Shown: in pieces, positions 34,086 to 44,590 of the stretch
How the letters are laid out: every line of letters begins with the position of its first letter
Position numbering within the stretch: position 1 is the first letter of the stretch
NCBI RefSeq assembly: GCF_014898055.3
Contig: NW_023604295.1
Span: 95,123,591 to 95,187,590, forward strand
DNA from: Talpa occidentalis
Taxonomy: Eukaryota; Chordata; Mammalia; Eulipotyphla; Talpidae
Direction of reading: 5' to 3'
DNA length: 64,000 nt
The notes under the pieces: model-generated
Database searches by the model: none
Told to the model about the DNA's origin: nothing
The model's input: only the letters and a program-made list of their open reading frames with translations
Position numbers and translations under genes: made by a program

Positions 34086-34173
34086 TAAAAGTGTCTCTGG
34101 TTCATAGTTTTTGTTGATTTTGATTTTCACTTTCTTATAGTTATTCATTTTCCTGGTCCCTTATTTAAGTTTT

Positions 34174-37100
34174 CTAGATTCCTGCTATGAGTGAGACCAT
34201 CCGGTATTTTTCTTTTTCTTTTTGGCTTATTTCGCTGAGCATGATCCCTTCCAGCGCCATCCATGTTGCTGCAAATTGCATGTGTTTATCTTTTTTGAAT
34301 GCTGAGTAATATTCCATGGTATATATGTACCACATCTTCTTGATCCAGTCATCTATTTTTGGGCATTTGGGTTGTTTCCAAAGCTTAGCTATTGTAAACA
34401 GTGCTGCTATAAACATAGGGGTGCAGGTGCTCTTTGGAATTGATGTTTCTGTGTCCTTTGGGTAAATACCTAGGAGTGGAATTGCTGGATCATATGGAAG
34501 CTCTGTGTTTAGTAGGTCCAGAAATCTCCATACAGTTTTCCACAGTGGTTGGGCCAGTTTGCACTCCCACCAACAGTGCAGAAGAGTTCCTTTTTCTCCA
34601 CACCCTCGCCAACATTTGTTGTTGCTAGTTTTTTTAATATGTGCCATTCTCACTGGTGTAAGATGGTATCTCATGGTAGTTTTGATTTGCATTTCCCTGA
34701 TGACAAGTGATGTTGAACATTTTTTCATATGCCTGTTGGCCATTTGCATTTCCTCTTCAGAGAAGTTTCTTTTAAGCTCTTCTGCCCATTTTTTGACTGG
34801 ATTATTTTCTTTGTTGTTGTTGAGTCTCATCAGCTCTTTGCAGATTTTTGTGATCAGTCCTTTATCATTAGTGTTGTGTGCAAAAATGTTCTCCCAGTTG
34901 GTGGGGTTTCTCTTTGTTTTTGTTATTGTCTCTTTTGCTGTGCAAAAGCTCTTTAATTTGATGTAGTCCCAGCTGTTTATCTTTGCCTTCACTATCACTG
35001 CTTTGGGTGATGTGTCTGTAAAGATGTCTTTGATGTGCAAATCACGTAGTGTTTCGCCTATATTTCCTTCTATATATTTTATGGTTTCAGGTCTTATGTC
35101 TAGTTCTTTAATCCATTTTGAGTTGATTTTTGTGTATGGTGTGAGGTGGTGGTCAAGCTTCATTCTTTTGCATGTAGCGACCCAGTTTTCCCAGCACCAT
35201 TTATTGAACAAACTTTCTTTGCTCCAATGCATATTCTTTGCTCCTTTGTCAAAGATTAGTTGACCATAAATCTGTGGGTTTATTTCTGGATTTTCTATTC
35301 GATTCCATTGGTCTGTATGTCTGTTCTTGTTCCAATACCATGCAGTTTTGATGATTATGGCTTTGTAGTATAGTTTGAAGTCTGGGAGTCTGATGCCTCC
35401 ATTCCCTTCTTTTTTTTTCAGGAGAGCTTTGGCTATTCGGGGTTTTTGGTGATTCCGTATGAATTTCATCAATAATTGTTCTATTTCTTTGAAGAATGAC
35501 ATTGAAATTTTGATTGGAATAGCATTGAATCTGTATATTGCTTTTGGTAGGATGGCCATTTTAATAATGTTTATTCTTCCAATCCATGAGCAGGGGATGT
35601 CTCTCCATTTCTTTGTGTCTTCTTCTATTTCTTTTAACAGTGTTTTATAGTTTTCTTTGTATAGGTCCTTTACCTCTTTTGTTAGATTTATTCCCAAATA
35701 TTTGATTTTTTTTGTTTCAATAACAAAAGGGATGGTCTTTTTGATTTCTTCTTCTTCAGATTTATTGTTTGTGTATAGGAAGGCTACTGACTTTTGCGTG
35801 TTGATTTTGTATCCTGCCACTTTACTGAACTGATTGATGAGTTGAATTAGCTTTTCTGTGGAGTTTTTGGGGTTCTCTATGTATAATATCATATCGTCTG
35901 CAAATAGTGATAGTTTGACTTCTTCTTTTCCTATTGGATTCCTTGGATGTCTTTCTCTTGTCTTATTGCCCTGGCTAGGACTTCCAGTATTATATTGAAA
36001 AGCAATGGTGAGAGTGGACATCCTTGTCTTGTTCCAGATCTTAATGGAATTGCTTTCAGCTTTTCACCATTGAGAATGATACTGGCTGTTGGCTTGTCAT
36101 AGATGGCCTTTATGATGTTGAGGTATGTTCCTTGTATCCCCAGAATTTCAAGGGCTTTTATCATGAATGGGTGTTGCACTTTGTCGAAAGCTTTCTCAGC
36201 ATCTATTGATATTATCATATGGTTTTTATATTTCTTTTTGTTGATGTGTTGGATAACGTTGATTGATTTTCGGATGTTAAACCATCCTTGTGCCCCTGGA
36301 ATGAATCCAACTTGGTCGTGGTGAATTATCTTATGGATACATTGTTGGATTCTGATAGCTAAAATTTTATTGAGGATTTTGCATCAGTGTTCATTAGGGA
36401 GATTGGCCTGTAGTTTTCCTTTTTGTGTTGTCCTTGTTCGGTTTTGGTATTAGTGTAATGTTGGCTTCATAGAACGTCTTTGGTATTGTCCCTTCCTTCT
36501 CAATTTTTTGGAAGAGTTTGTGAAGGATAGGCACTAATTCGTCTCTGAATGTTTGGTAGAATTCATTTGTAAATCCATCAGGTCCTGGGCTTTTGTTTTT
36601 GGGGAGGTTTTTGATTACCATTTCAATTTCGCTAATTGTAATTGGTCTGTTTAGGTGTTCTATTTCTTCTTTATCTAGCTTTGGGTGATTGTAGAGTTGT
36701 AGGAATTTGTCCATCTCCTCTAGATTGTTAAACTTGTTTCCATATAACTGTTCATAGTAGTTACTGATTATTCTTTTGATTTCTGCTGTGTCCGTTGTGA
36801 TTTCTCCTCTTTCATTGATGATCCTGTTTATTTGTGCTTTCTCCCTTTTTTCCTTTGTGAGCCTGGCTAGGGGTTTGTCTATTTTATTGATTTTTTCAAA
36901 AAACCAGCTCTTGGTTTCATTGATCTTTTGGATTGTTTTTTTAGTTTCAATTTCATTTATTTCTGCTTTGGTTTTTATTATTTCTTTTCTTCTACTGGTT
37001 TGGGGTTTTTTGTTGTTCTTTTTCTAGATCTTTGAGCTTCGAGATGAGGTTGTTTCTTTGTGTTCTTTCTTGTTTCTTGATGTGAGCTTCTATTGCTATA

Positions 37101-37996
37101 TATTTTCCTCTTATTACTGCTTTTGCTGCATCCCATACATTTAGGATATTAGTGTCCTCCTTGTCGTTCAATTCAAAAAATTTTTTAATTTCTTCTTTGA
37201 TCTCCTCATTAGTCCAATGGTCTTCCAGTAGTGTGGTTTTTAATCTCCATGAGGTAGGAAAGTTCCTTGCCTTCTTTTTATGGTTTATTTCTAGTTTGAT
37301 GCCTTCATGGTCAGAAAAGATGGTTGATATGATTTCAATCTTGGTGTATCTGTTGATGTTTGTCTTGTGCCCCAGTATGTGATCGATCCTGGAGAATGAT
37401 CCGTGTGCACTTGAGAAAAATGTGTACTCCGTTTTTTTGGGGTTTAGTGTTCTATAGATGTCTGTTAAGCCTAATTGCTCTAGGTCCTTATTTAGAGCTT
37501 TGGTTTCTTTACTTATTTTTTGTCTTGTTGATCTATCCATTGTTGATAGTGGTGTGTTGAAGTCTCCCACTACGTATGTGTTTTCTCTGATGTCTGTTTT
37601 CAGAGAGGACAACAGTTGTCTGATATATTTTGGTGCTCCTTCGTTTGGTGAGTATATGTTAATGAGTGTTATTTCTTCTTGAAGTATTGTCCCCTTGATC
37701 ATAATGTAGTGACCATTGGGGTCTCTTTTTATCTTTTTGAGTTTGAAATCTGTTTTATCTGATATAAGTATAGCTGTTCCTGCTTTCTTTTTTGGTCCAT
37801 TTGCTTGTAGGATTGTTTTCCATCCTTTAACTTTGAGCCTATTTTTATCTTTTGTAGCTAAATGTGTTTCCTGGAGACAGCAAAAGGTTGGGTTTTGTTT
37901 CTTAATCCAGGCTGCCACTCTGTGTCTTTTTATTGAAGAGTTTAGTCCATTTACATTTAGAGTTAATATTGATATGTTAACATCTGTATTTGCCAT
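34174..37996 (-). pseudogene. L1 ORF2, frameshifted
   Basis: Encodes the L1 endonuclease-reverse transcriptase, in pieces. The N-terminal open piece (36992-37996, 334 codons, ATG at 37996) is a complete-looking apurinic-type endonuclease domain with LNVNGLN, QETH, VVGDFN and the terminal SDHEG motif. It then hits a stop. Middle pieces are open at 36394-36714 and 35931-36218, the latter with reverse-transcriptase signatures [15 protein letters not shown] and [16 protein letters not shown]. The final piece (34174-36021) carries the catalytic LFADDMILY motif and the Cys-rich C-terminus ([18 protein letters not shown]). The reading frame changes near 36.99, 36.43, 36.38 and 35.94 kb, apparently through single-base changes, so no full-length protein can be made. 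Confidence 0.93.
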
Positions 37997-38072
37997 TGTG
38001 TTTGTCTTTCCTTTGATTTTATTTATTTATTCTTTTAATAACTTTTTTTTTTTTTTTGGCCTTCTTTCATTG

Positions 38073-39185
38073 TTATTCGTCCCTCTGAGGTTCTGGCTTT
38101 AGGACTCCTTGTAGTATTTTTTGGAGTGGGGGTTTAGTTGCAATGAAATTCCGGAGTTTCTGTTTGTCTGGGAAGGTCCATATTCTTTCTTCAAAGAGGA
38201 AGGAGAGCTTTGCGGGATAGAGTATTCTTGGTTGGCATCTGTTTTCTTGGAGTCTGTTGACTATGTCCCTCCACTCTCTCCTTGCCCGTAGTGTTTCTTC
38301 GGAGAAGTCTGATGTCAGCCTGATTGGTTTTCCTTTGAATGTTATCTGTTTCTTCCCTCTTGCCAGCTTCATTATTTTTTCCTTGTCCTGGATTCTTGGG
38401 AGCTTTACTATTATGTGTCTTGCTGTATTTTTCCTTTCGTCGTGGAAGTTTGGTGTTCTTCTTGCTTCTTGTATATCAATTTTCAGCTCCTTCTTCACAT
38501 TTGGGAAGTTCTCTTCAATTATCTCTTTGAATATTTTCTCTGTTCCTACATCTCTCTCCTCTCCTTCTGGTATTCCTATAACTCTTATATTTCCTTTCCT
38601 CATGGAGTCAGATAGTTCCCGAAGTCTTTCTTCATTCTTTTTCCTTCGTACTTCTCTTTCCTTTTCTGTTTTGGTTCTTTTTATTTCTGTGTCTTCAAGA
38701 TTACTTATTCGTTCTTCCATTTCATCTATTCTGCTTTCATTGCTTTTCCCAGAATTCTTTAGTTCTTCCATTAATTCTTTGATCTCCTGCATTTCTTTTA
38801 CTTCCCTCTTTAGGGACTCAATTTCTTTCTTCTGACCATTGTTTTCCCTCTCTAGGGACTCAATTGAGTTCTTCTGATCGTTGATTATTTTTCCCTTATC
38901 ATTGTTTTCCTTTATGACTTCTGTCAGTTTTTTAATCACGGCAATTTTAAATTCTCTTTCTGGAAGGCTCAGAAATTCTTCCAAGTTATTGTCTTTGCAA
39001 TCTGGGGGCTGGCTTTCTTTTTGTGGTGTGCTTTTTCTCTGGAGAGTTGCTAGGTTGCGTGTGGTTCTTCTCCTCCCTACTGTCTGTTTTCTAATTTGCC
39101 GTATGCGTTGGGACACTGTGTTGTTGGGACTGGCCGGCATCTTGGGTGGGCTTCTCTGTTCCCCTCTGGTTCTTCCAGGAGTCAT
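38073..39185 (-). CDS. L1 ORF1 protein, intact (370 aa)
   Basis: RNA-binding chaperone of the L1 ribonucleoprotein. It reads open from ATG (39185) to stop, with a basic N-terminus (RKQTVGRRRTTRNL). A long heptad-like coiled coil occupies about residues 80-190 (KKEIESLKREVKEMQEIKEL; IDEMEERISNLEDTE). An RRM follows (NIRVIGIPEGEE) and then the C-terminal domain (ARRTPNFHDERKNTARHIIV; LTSDFSEETLRARREW). At 370 aa it is slightly longer than the human protein (about 338 aa). It lies 76 bp before ORF2 in the same transcript. It is unlikely to be expressed except from the L1's own promoter. Confidence 0.92.
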   Translation of the reverse strand: MTPGRTRGEQRSPPKMPASPNNTVSQRIRQIRKQTVGRRRTTRNLATLQRKSTPQKESQPPDCKDNNLEEFLSLPEREFKIAVIKKLTEVIKENNDKGKIINDQKNSIESLERENNGQKKEIESLKREVKEMQEIKELMEELKNSGKSNESRIDEMEERISNLEDTEIKRTKTEKEREVRRKKNEERLRELSDSMRKGNIRVIGIPEGEERDVGTEKIFKEIIEENFPNVKKELKIDIQEARRTPNFHDERKNTARHIIVKLPRIQDKEKIMKLARGKKQITFKGKPIRLTSDFSEETLRARREWRDIVNRLQENRCQPRILYPAKLSFLFEERIWTFPDKQKLRNFIATKPPLQKILQGVLKPEPQRDE

Positions 39186-40450
39186 CTGTCAGTTTCAAGC
39201 AGCCTTTAATGGAGAAAGGTCCCTGTTCTAAAATGCCGATGTGGGGACACACTCCCCTGTGCGCCTGGTCTGCCCCGGCGGTGGGTTCCTGCTCCCCTCT
39301 GGGCTTGGACTGCAGGCCAGAGGGGGTCTGGCGTGGGCGAACTTCCCCCACTCACCTCTGGCTCCTGAGGAAGCCTTCTGCAGGTAGTCTTTACTGAAGA
39401 AATGTCCCTGTTCTAAAATGGTGATGTGGGACACGCTCCCTGCGCGTCTGGTCTCAGGCACACTCTTCTGCGCGCCTGGTCTGCCCCGGCTGTGGGTGCT
39501 CGCTCTCCCTGTGGGCTCAGACTACTTGTTCGGAAGGAGCCAGGTGTGGGCTAACTCCCCAGCTGGCCACTAGCTCCTTCAGTAGCCTGTGCTGGGGTCA
39601 AGTCGCTAGGTGGCGCCAGAGATCTCTCCTAGAGCCCTTGGGGAGCTGATTTTCCACCCCGTGGGACAGGGAGCAGAGCGGGGATGGTAGGGTACACCTC
39701 AACGGCTTTGGGGTGCTGTGTCTGCCTTGTGCCCCACCGTCGTGGGGAACCCACGCCCCTAATTTCGTGCCCCGGGTCTCAGTTTCAAAGCCCTCAGTTC
39801 CAGGACGCGGGCTGTAGCCCAGATCAGTGGCGCGGGAATGGCGCCTTTTGAATCCCGCTCCCCTGCCTGGGCGCCTTGTTCCTGCTCACTCAGGGAGGGC
39901 CTCCGCCGTCTCCCCGCAAGCCTAGGTCGCAGGCGCGGGGACCTGGGCAGCTGTGATCCGGTCTGGATCCGCGCCACTTTCCGCGCAGGCTTACCGGGCT
40001 GCTGGGGCTGTGTGCTGGTGCTGGTCTCCTCCTGGGGGGCGGGGCTCTCTTTAATGGCGCCTGGAGCTCACCTCCGCGGCGGATCCTGCAGGGTTCGCCT
40101 CAGCTCCCGTTCACGGGGTGTGGTGGCTGCAATAGTTCCTTTCCACTCACAGTCCCGCTTGCTGTGTCCGTTTTTCTTGTTGGCCGTTTTGGTTTGTTGT
40201 TGTTTCCCTCCTCTCTGCCGGTCGGAGAGTGCTGCCTCTGTGGGCGGGGGAGGGGAGCAGGGTTCTGCGCTTCCCTCCCTTCTAGTCCTCTTTTATGGCC
40301 AGTTTCTTCTTCGGGCAGTTTGCTGGAGTCGTCCGTTTATCTTCCGTGTCCCAGTTCTCACTGGGACCTGCCGCTTTTCCTCCCTATTAACTTTTTTTAA
40401 TGGGAGATCTTACTCGCAGCGTCTCCTCGCCGCCATGTTGCTCCGCCCAC
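39186..40450 (-). promoter_or_regulatory. L1 5' UTR with internal promoter and YY1-like site
   Basis: A 1.27-kb GC- and CpG-rich leader, the only CpG-rich stretch of the window. On the minus strand ATGGCGGC (40436-40429) lies about 15 nt from the 5' end, where L1 promoters carry a YY1 site that fixes the start of transcription (established for human L1). The ORF1-proximal part holds imperfect tandem units of about 185 bp (see findings). It should not be mistaken for the PLS1 promoter. Confidence 0.85.
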
Positions 40451-40466
40451 TCTAGTTGTGGTTTTG
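40451..40466. repeat. Target-site duplication of young L1, right copy
   Basis: TCTAGTTGTGGTTTTG, identical to 32636-32651. Confidence 0.9.
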
Positions 40467-40985
40467 ATGTGCCTTTCCAGGATAATAGATGATGACATTT
40501 TTTCCTGTGCCTATTGACCACCTGTATGTTCTCTTTGAAGAAGCATCATTTTAGCTTTTTTGTCCATCTTTTATTGGATCATTTGCTTTCTTTTTGTTGA
40601 GTTGTATGAGTTCTTTGCAAATCTTGATATTAGCCACTTGCCAGATATATGATGTGCAAATATTTTCTCCCATTCAATAGGATGACAGTTTATTTTTTCT
40701 ATGCAGAAGCTTTTCAGCTTAGTCTCAGCTGCTTATTTTTGCTTTTGTTTCCTTGCCATTGCATTTGAGTCCCCAAAGACATGCCTGAAGCCAATGTCAT
40801 GGAGTGTTCTGCTGAAGTTGTATCCATGTATTCTATCCACGTCTTTAATCCATTTTGAGTTAATTTTTATTTATGGCATGAAAGAGTGGTCTAGTTTCAT
40901 TTTTTTGTATATGGCTGTCCTGTTATCCCAACACTATTTGTCGAAAAAATGTTCCCAATTTGTGGTATACAGCAGGGGAGGGGTT
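40467..40985 (-). mobile_element. Ancient L1, ORF2 part (right of younger insertion)
   Basis: Resumes the L1 broken at 32651 (ATGTGCCTTTCCAGGATAAT; ATGCAGAAGCTTTTCAGCTT; CATTTTGAGTTAATTTTTAT). Confidence 0.88.
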
Positions 40986-41026
40986 GAAGAGGGGTCAAAA
41001 CAGAGCACAAGGGACTACATATATGT

Positions 41027-41051
41027 ATACACACACACACACACACACATA
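41027..41051. repeat. (CA)n microsatellite
   Basis: ACACAC run of about 11 units immediately left of a solo LTR. Confidence 0.95.
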
Positions 41052-41059
41052 AATACATG

Positions 41060-41459
41060 TGTAGTGGAAGGATGGCCACAGAGCAGGTTTTCTATGACCC
41101 AAGCAGATGGGTGAAGGAGGAGAGTCCTGGAGCCCTCGGTGGCTTTTTCAGGCTTTTATTGAGTTCACCAGGTACACAGCAGGCAGGGGTGGAAATCTTC
41201 ACTCTTCACAGGCAAGTGTTCACTCTTTCTGGGCTCGCTGGCGTTCTCGTGTGGTCTCGCTCTCTCTAGCTTGTTCTCCTGGTGGTTCTTTTTCAGCTCT
41301 GCCGGCATCCCCTTGATGCTGCCCTTATAAGCCCCATCTCAGCCCAGGTGTATCCCACCTACGTGTGCCCACACCCTACTCCAGGTGTCCACCATCAGGC
41401 ATGCATTTAATCTAATGGCAGGAGGGCAGAAAACCCTGATACTTTTTACTTACCCTACA
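41060..41459 (-). mobile_element. Solo LTR, family A, copy 1
   Basis: On the minus strand it starts TGTAGGGTAAGTAAAAAGTA and ends ...CCACTACA. It has a TATAA-like element (GGCTTATAAGGGC) and a polyadenylation signal (CTCAATAAAAGCCTG). The 5-bp duplication ACATG is at 41055-41059 and 41460-41464. No internal ERV sequence is attached. Confidence 0.85.
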
Positions 41460-41524
41460 ACATGTATAATTTTAATGAGGCAATGCTTAAATACTGTGGA
41501 TTTTAAACATTATTTTAATAGGGA

Positions 41525-41871
41525 CATAAAATGGGAAATAGGAAAGGCAAATGAAAACAATAACCTAACATTTAAACCCACCAAGTTACTAAACTGTGAA
41601 ACTGATGATAATAACATTAAGTGCTGGAGAGGACACAAGGAATCAAAAGCTCTTGTTGGTCCATTGCTTTCCAAAGTGATATAACTAGAAGAGGTGAAAA
41701 TACATATATTCTGTAAGCAGTAATTTTACTGCTAGGACATTATACTAGAGAAAATCATGTACAGATACACCAAAATACAGTTTAAGACACAGCTCAGTTC
41801 AAAGTATAAAAAAATTGGAAAGCCTAGATGTTCATCATCTGGAGACTATATAATTATAGGATATCCATTTA
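41525..41871 (+). mobile_element. Old LINE (L1/HAL1-like) fragment
   Basis: AAGTGCTGGAGAGGACACAAGG and following sequence resemble a decayed L1/HAL1 3' region. It may continue at 42313-42748 on the other side of an LTR. Confidence 0.4.
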
Positions 41872-41876
41872 GTGAA

Positions 41877-42307
41877 TGTAGGGTAAAGAAAATATCAGGC
41901 TTTTCTGCCCTTCCGCCATCAGGATAGATGATGGATCCTTGTCCTGAATGCATGCCTGATGGCGGGCACCTGGAATAGGGTGTGGGCATAGGTAGATGGG
42001 ATTCAGCTGAGCTAAGACTGTGCTTTTTAAGGGCGGCGTCACGGGGGGACGCCAGCAGCCCCAGCCAGCAGCAGCAGAACCTGAAGGAGAAGCCGAAGCA
42101 GAAGCAGAGAACGCCAGAGAGCCCAGATAGAGTGAAGACTTGCTGGGGGCTGGGAGGCCTGCCAGCCTCCCAGCCAGCACCCCTGCCTGCCACGTACCCG
42201 CTGAACCCTAATAAAAACCTGCAAAATCACTGAGGACTCTGACTCCTCCTTTACCCGGTCTGCATGGGATCAGAAAACCTACACTGTGCCCAGTTCCGGC
42301 CCTTACA
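41877..42307 (+). mobile_element. Solo LTR, family A, copy 2
   Basis: Starts TGTAGGGTAAAGAAAATATC and ends GGCCCTTACA, with polyadenylation signal CCTAATAAAAACCTGC. The 5-bp duplication GTGAA is at 41872-41876 and 42308-42312. Confidence 0.88.
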
Positions 42308-42753
42308 GTGAAAAACTGCCCAGCAGATAAAAGAGTAGATAATCTGTATTAACAGAAGAAAATTTGAAATTATATACTAAATAAGAAAAGCATAAAACAG
42401 CTGCCAGTTGTAAAAATTTGAAAGTGTTTAAAACAGCATTTTACATAATTAATGGACTTGATAATGGAAAAATAAAGAAGATAGATGGAGAGAATAATTA
42501 ACACATGCTAACTTCACAACATCTGGCAAGGGGAGGGAATAAAACAGGAGAGGGTCTTCAATCTAGTCTCTGTTTTATTTTTTACAGAAAATAGCTGAAG
42601 CATAAAATGGTAAGTTGCTGACATTTCTTATATCTGGATAGAGTAAATATGTATGTTTTATTATTTCCATTTTCTTTTGCATGTTTCATTATTTTGTAAA
42701 AAAAAATATGAAAAACACTTTAAACAGATAATACTACATTTGAGCACTCCTAT
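42308..42753. other. Sequence between two solo LTRs
   Basis: No ERV internal sequence. It may be the continuation of the old LINE fragment at 41525-41871. Confidence 0.4.
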
Positions 42754-43245
42754 TGTAGGGTAAGGTAAAAAAGTATCAGACTTTTCTGCCCTCCTGCCAT
42801 TAGGATAGATGATGTAACCCTGCGGTCCTGAATGCATGCCTGATGGTGGGCACCTGGAGTATGGTGTGGGCATATGTAGATGGGATTCACCTGGGCTGGG
42901 ACTGGGCTTCTAAGAGCGGCATCACAGACACGCGAAGAGAAGCAGAGAAAGAGACAGAGAAGAAGAGAAGCAGAAAAGCAGGAGCAGAGAAGCCGAGAGA
43001 GAAGCACAGCCATGAGAAGAGCAGAGAGAACGTGAGAGAAGGCCGGAGAGCCCAGAGTGAAGACTTGCTGGGGCCTGGAAGGCCTGCCAGGCTCCCGGCC
43101 CCCCAGCACCCCTGCCTGCTGTGTACCTGATAAATCCCAATAAAAGCCTGCAAAATCCACCAAGGTCTCCAGGACTCTCTCCTCCTTTACCCAGTCTGCA
43201 TGGGATCATAGAAAACCTGCGCACTGGCCCATTCCTGCCCCTACA
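42754..43245 (+). mobile_element. Solo LTR, family A, copy 3
   Basis: Starts TGTAGGGTAAGGTAAAAAAG and ends TGCCCCTACA. It is longer than copies 1 and 2 because of a purine-rich AGAAGCAGAGAAAGAGACAG block (about 42935-43050). Polyadenylation signal CCCAATAAAAGCCTGC. The 5-bp duplication CCTAT is at 42749-42753 and 43246-43250. Confidence 0.9.
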
Positions 43246-43330
43246 CCTATGAATATATACAGTAGTCTTTTCATAATATATTATACTTAAACTTTGTTAT
43301 TTGATTTAAACAAAATATAGCAGGAAATAG

Positions 43331-43572
43331 GTTTTTTTTTTTTGCATGAAGAACTGGGGTGCAGGTAAGATGTGCAGGGGGTGAGAGGAACTTCCAGAGA
43401 CAAAGTGGGGTACAGAACAGGCACATTTTACTGAAATACACTGCTAAGGGGAGCAGCAGGCCAGACAGGAAAGTCTGCTGCACCATATGGGTCACCTCCC
43501 TGGCCAGGGATTGAATAGAAGCTGTAATGGTGACAGCACTGAGACTTAACTCCTAGGCCACCAGGGAGGCCC
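43331..43572 (-). mobile_element. tRNA-derived SINE, minus, diverged
   Basis: Full body with a shortened tail. No clear duplication. Confidence 0.85.
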
Positions 43573-43789
43573 ACAAAGCTGTTTTTAAAGCAAATTCTAT
43601 ACTAACTCCCCTAAATTAAGATTTCAATTTGGAAATGCAGAGGAAAAGTTTTAAATGTGTCAGGATTTGTTTTAGGCTTAAATAAAAAACATCTGGAATA
43701 AAAGATGAACTGATTAATGGAGGTGAGGGCAGCAGACTCTCCTAGAGACAGGAATGCACAGATATGGAACACCACAATTTTTTTTGTAG

Positions 43790-43970
43790 TTGATACTATC
43801 ATATGAAGGGCATCTAATCTGTGCCAGGCCCTCATATAAATTATCTCTAATCTTTAAAACAATCACCAAAGATAATAGTTCCATCTATTCTTGCTGACAA
43901 ACTAGCTGACCAAGGTTAACACTTGCCCAGTACCACTCAGTTGGTAAGCACTAGCCATATAACACAAATA
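43790..43970 (+). mobile_element. MIR SINE
   Basis: AATCTGTGCCAGGCCCTCAT, TTATCTCTAATCTTTAAAAC and AGTACCACTCAGTTGGTAAG in MIR order. Confidence 0.7.
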
Positions 43971-44344
43971 ACAGCACCAAAGTCCTTCCATTCCTTCCTT
44001 CATGTGAGGCTGGGCCCAGGAAGGGACTCTGGACCTGTCCTATGGGAACTGAATCATTCTATTTGCAGCATTAGTCCAACTGCACCCACTGTCTGCAATC
44101 TTAGAAATTTTTACTTCCATTAATTTCAGCATCTTAAAATAACATTAATGTTTCAGTGTTGCTTGTGTTTTTTACCATGGTGGATTTTTCCCTGTAAGTC
44201 TATTTATTCAGTTAGTGGAAGCATCTCAGGGCAAACTGACTAGAGATTGTACTCTTAACCAATAGTAATGACCTAAACTGTAATTTTTTGAAACCAGTTC
44301 ATCCTTGTGGCCTAAAATCAAAGACTAATAAAGACCACCATGAT

Positions 44345-44590
44345 ATGGTAGGAAAATATGCCATTATAAAAGCACTTTCACATACATTATCACATTCAAC
44401 ACTTACATCAATCCAATGAGTAGAGCAGAACTGAAAATCATCACATATCACATATGTGTATGTGCATACATACACTCTATGACAGTATTACCTGTTTCCT
44501 CATATTATTATATTCCTCTTTTACACACAAGGAAACATATTCAGAGAGATCAACTGACACAGCGTAAGCTATCCACTGTGTCAGGTTGAT
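44345..44590 (+). mobile_element. MIR SINE
   Basis: AAAAGCACTTTCACATACAT, CATCAATCCAATGAGTAGAG and TTTTACACACAAGGAAACAT in MIR order, with an inserted TG/CA-rich patch. Confidence 0.6.

Larger units (their letters stand above)
34003..40450 (-). mobile_element. Full-length young LINE-1, sense to PLS1
   Basis: In minus-strand order it has a GC-rich 5' UTR (40450-39186), ORF1 (39185-38073), a 76-bp spacer, ORF2 (37996-34174, broken) and a 3' UTR with a G-rich tract and AATAAA (34016-34011). The 5' end is complete: it begins GTGGGCGGAGCAACATGGCG. A 16-bp duplication flanks the enlarged insertion 32652-40450. Confidence 0.95.

Noticed and set aside
34505..39231. Many plus-strand open frames of 60-205 codons
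   Set aside because: They are antisense shadows of the L1 ORF1, ORF2 and 5' UTR on the minus strand.
39800..40450. GC/CpG-rich region considered as a host CpG-island promoter
   Set aside because: It lies wholly within the 5' UTR of the full-length L1, between ORF1 and the L1 5' terminus marked by the target-site duplication.
41060..43245. A single ERV provirus bounded by two LTRs
   Set aside because: Only 446 bp lie between the two plus-strand LTRs, without viral coding sequence, and each LTR has a different 5-bp duplication.
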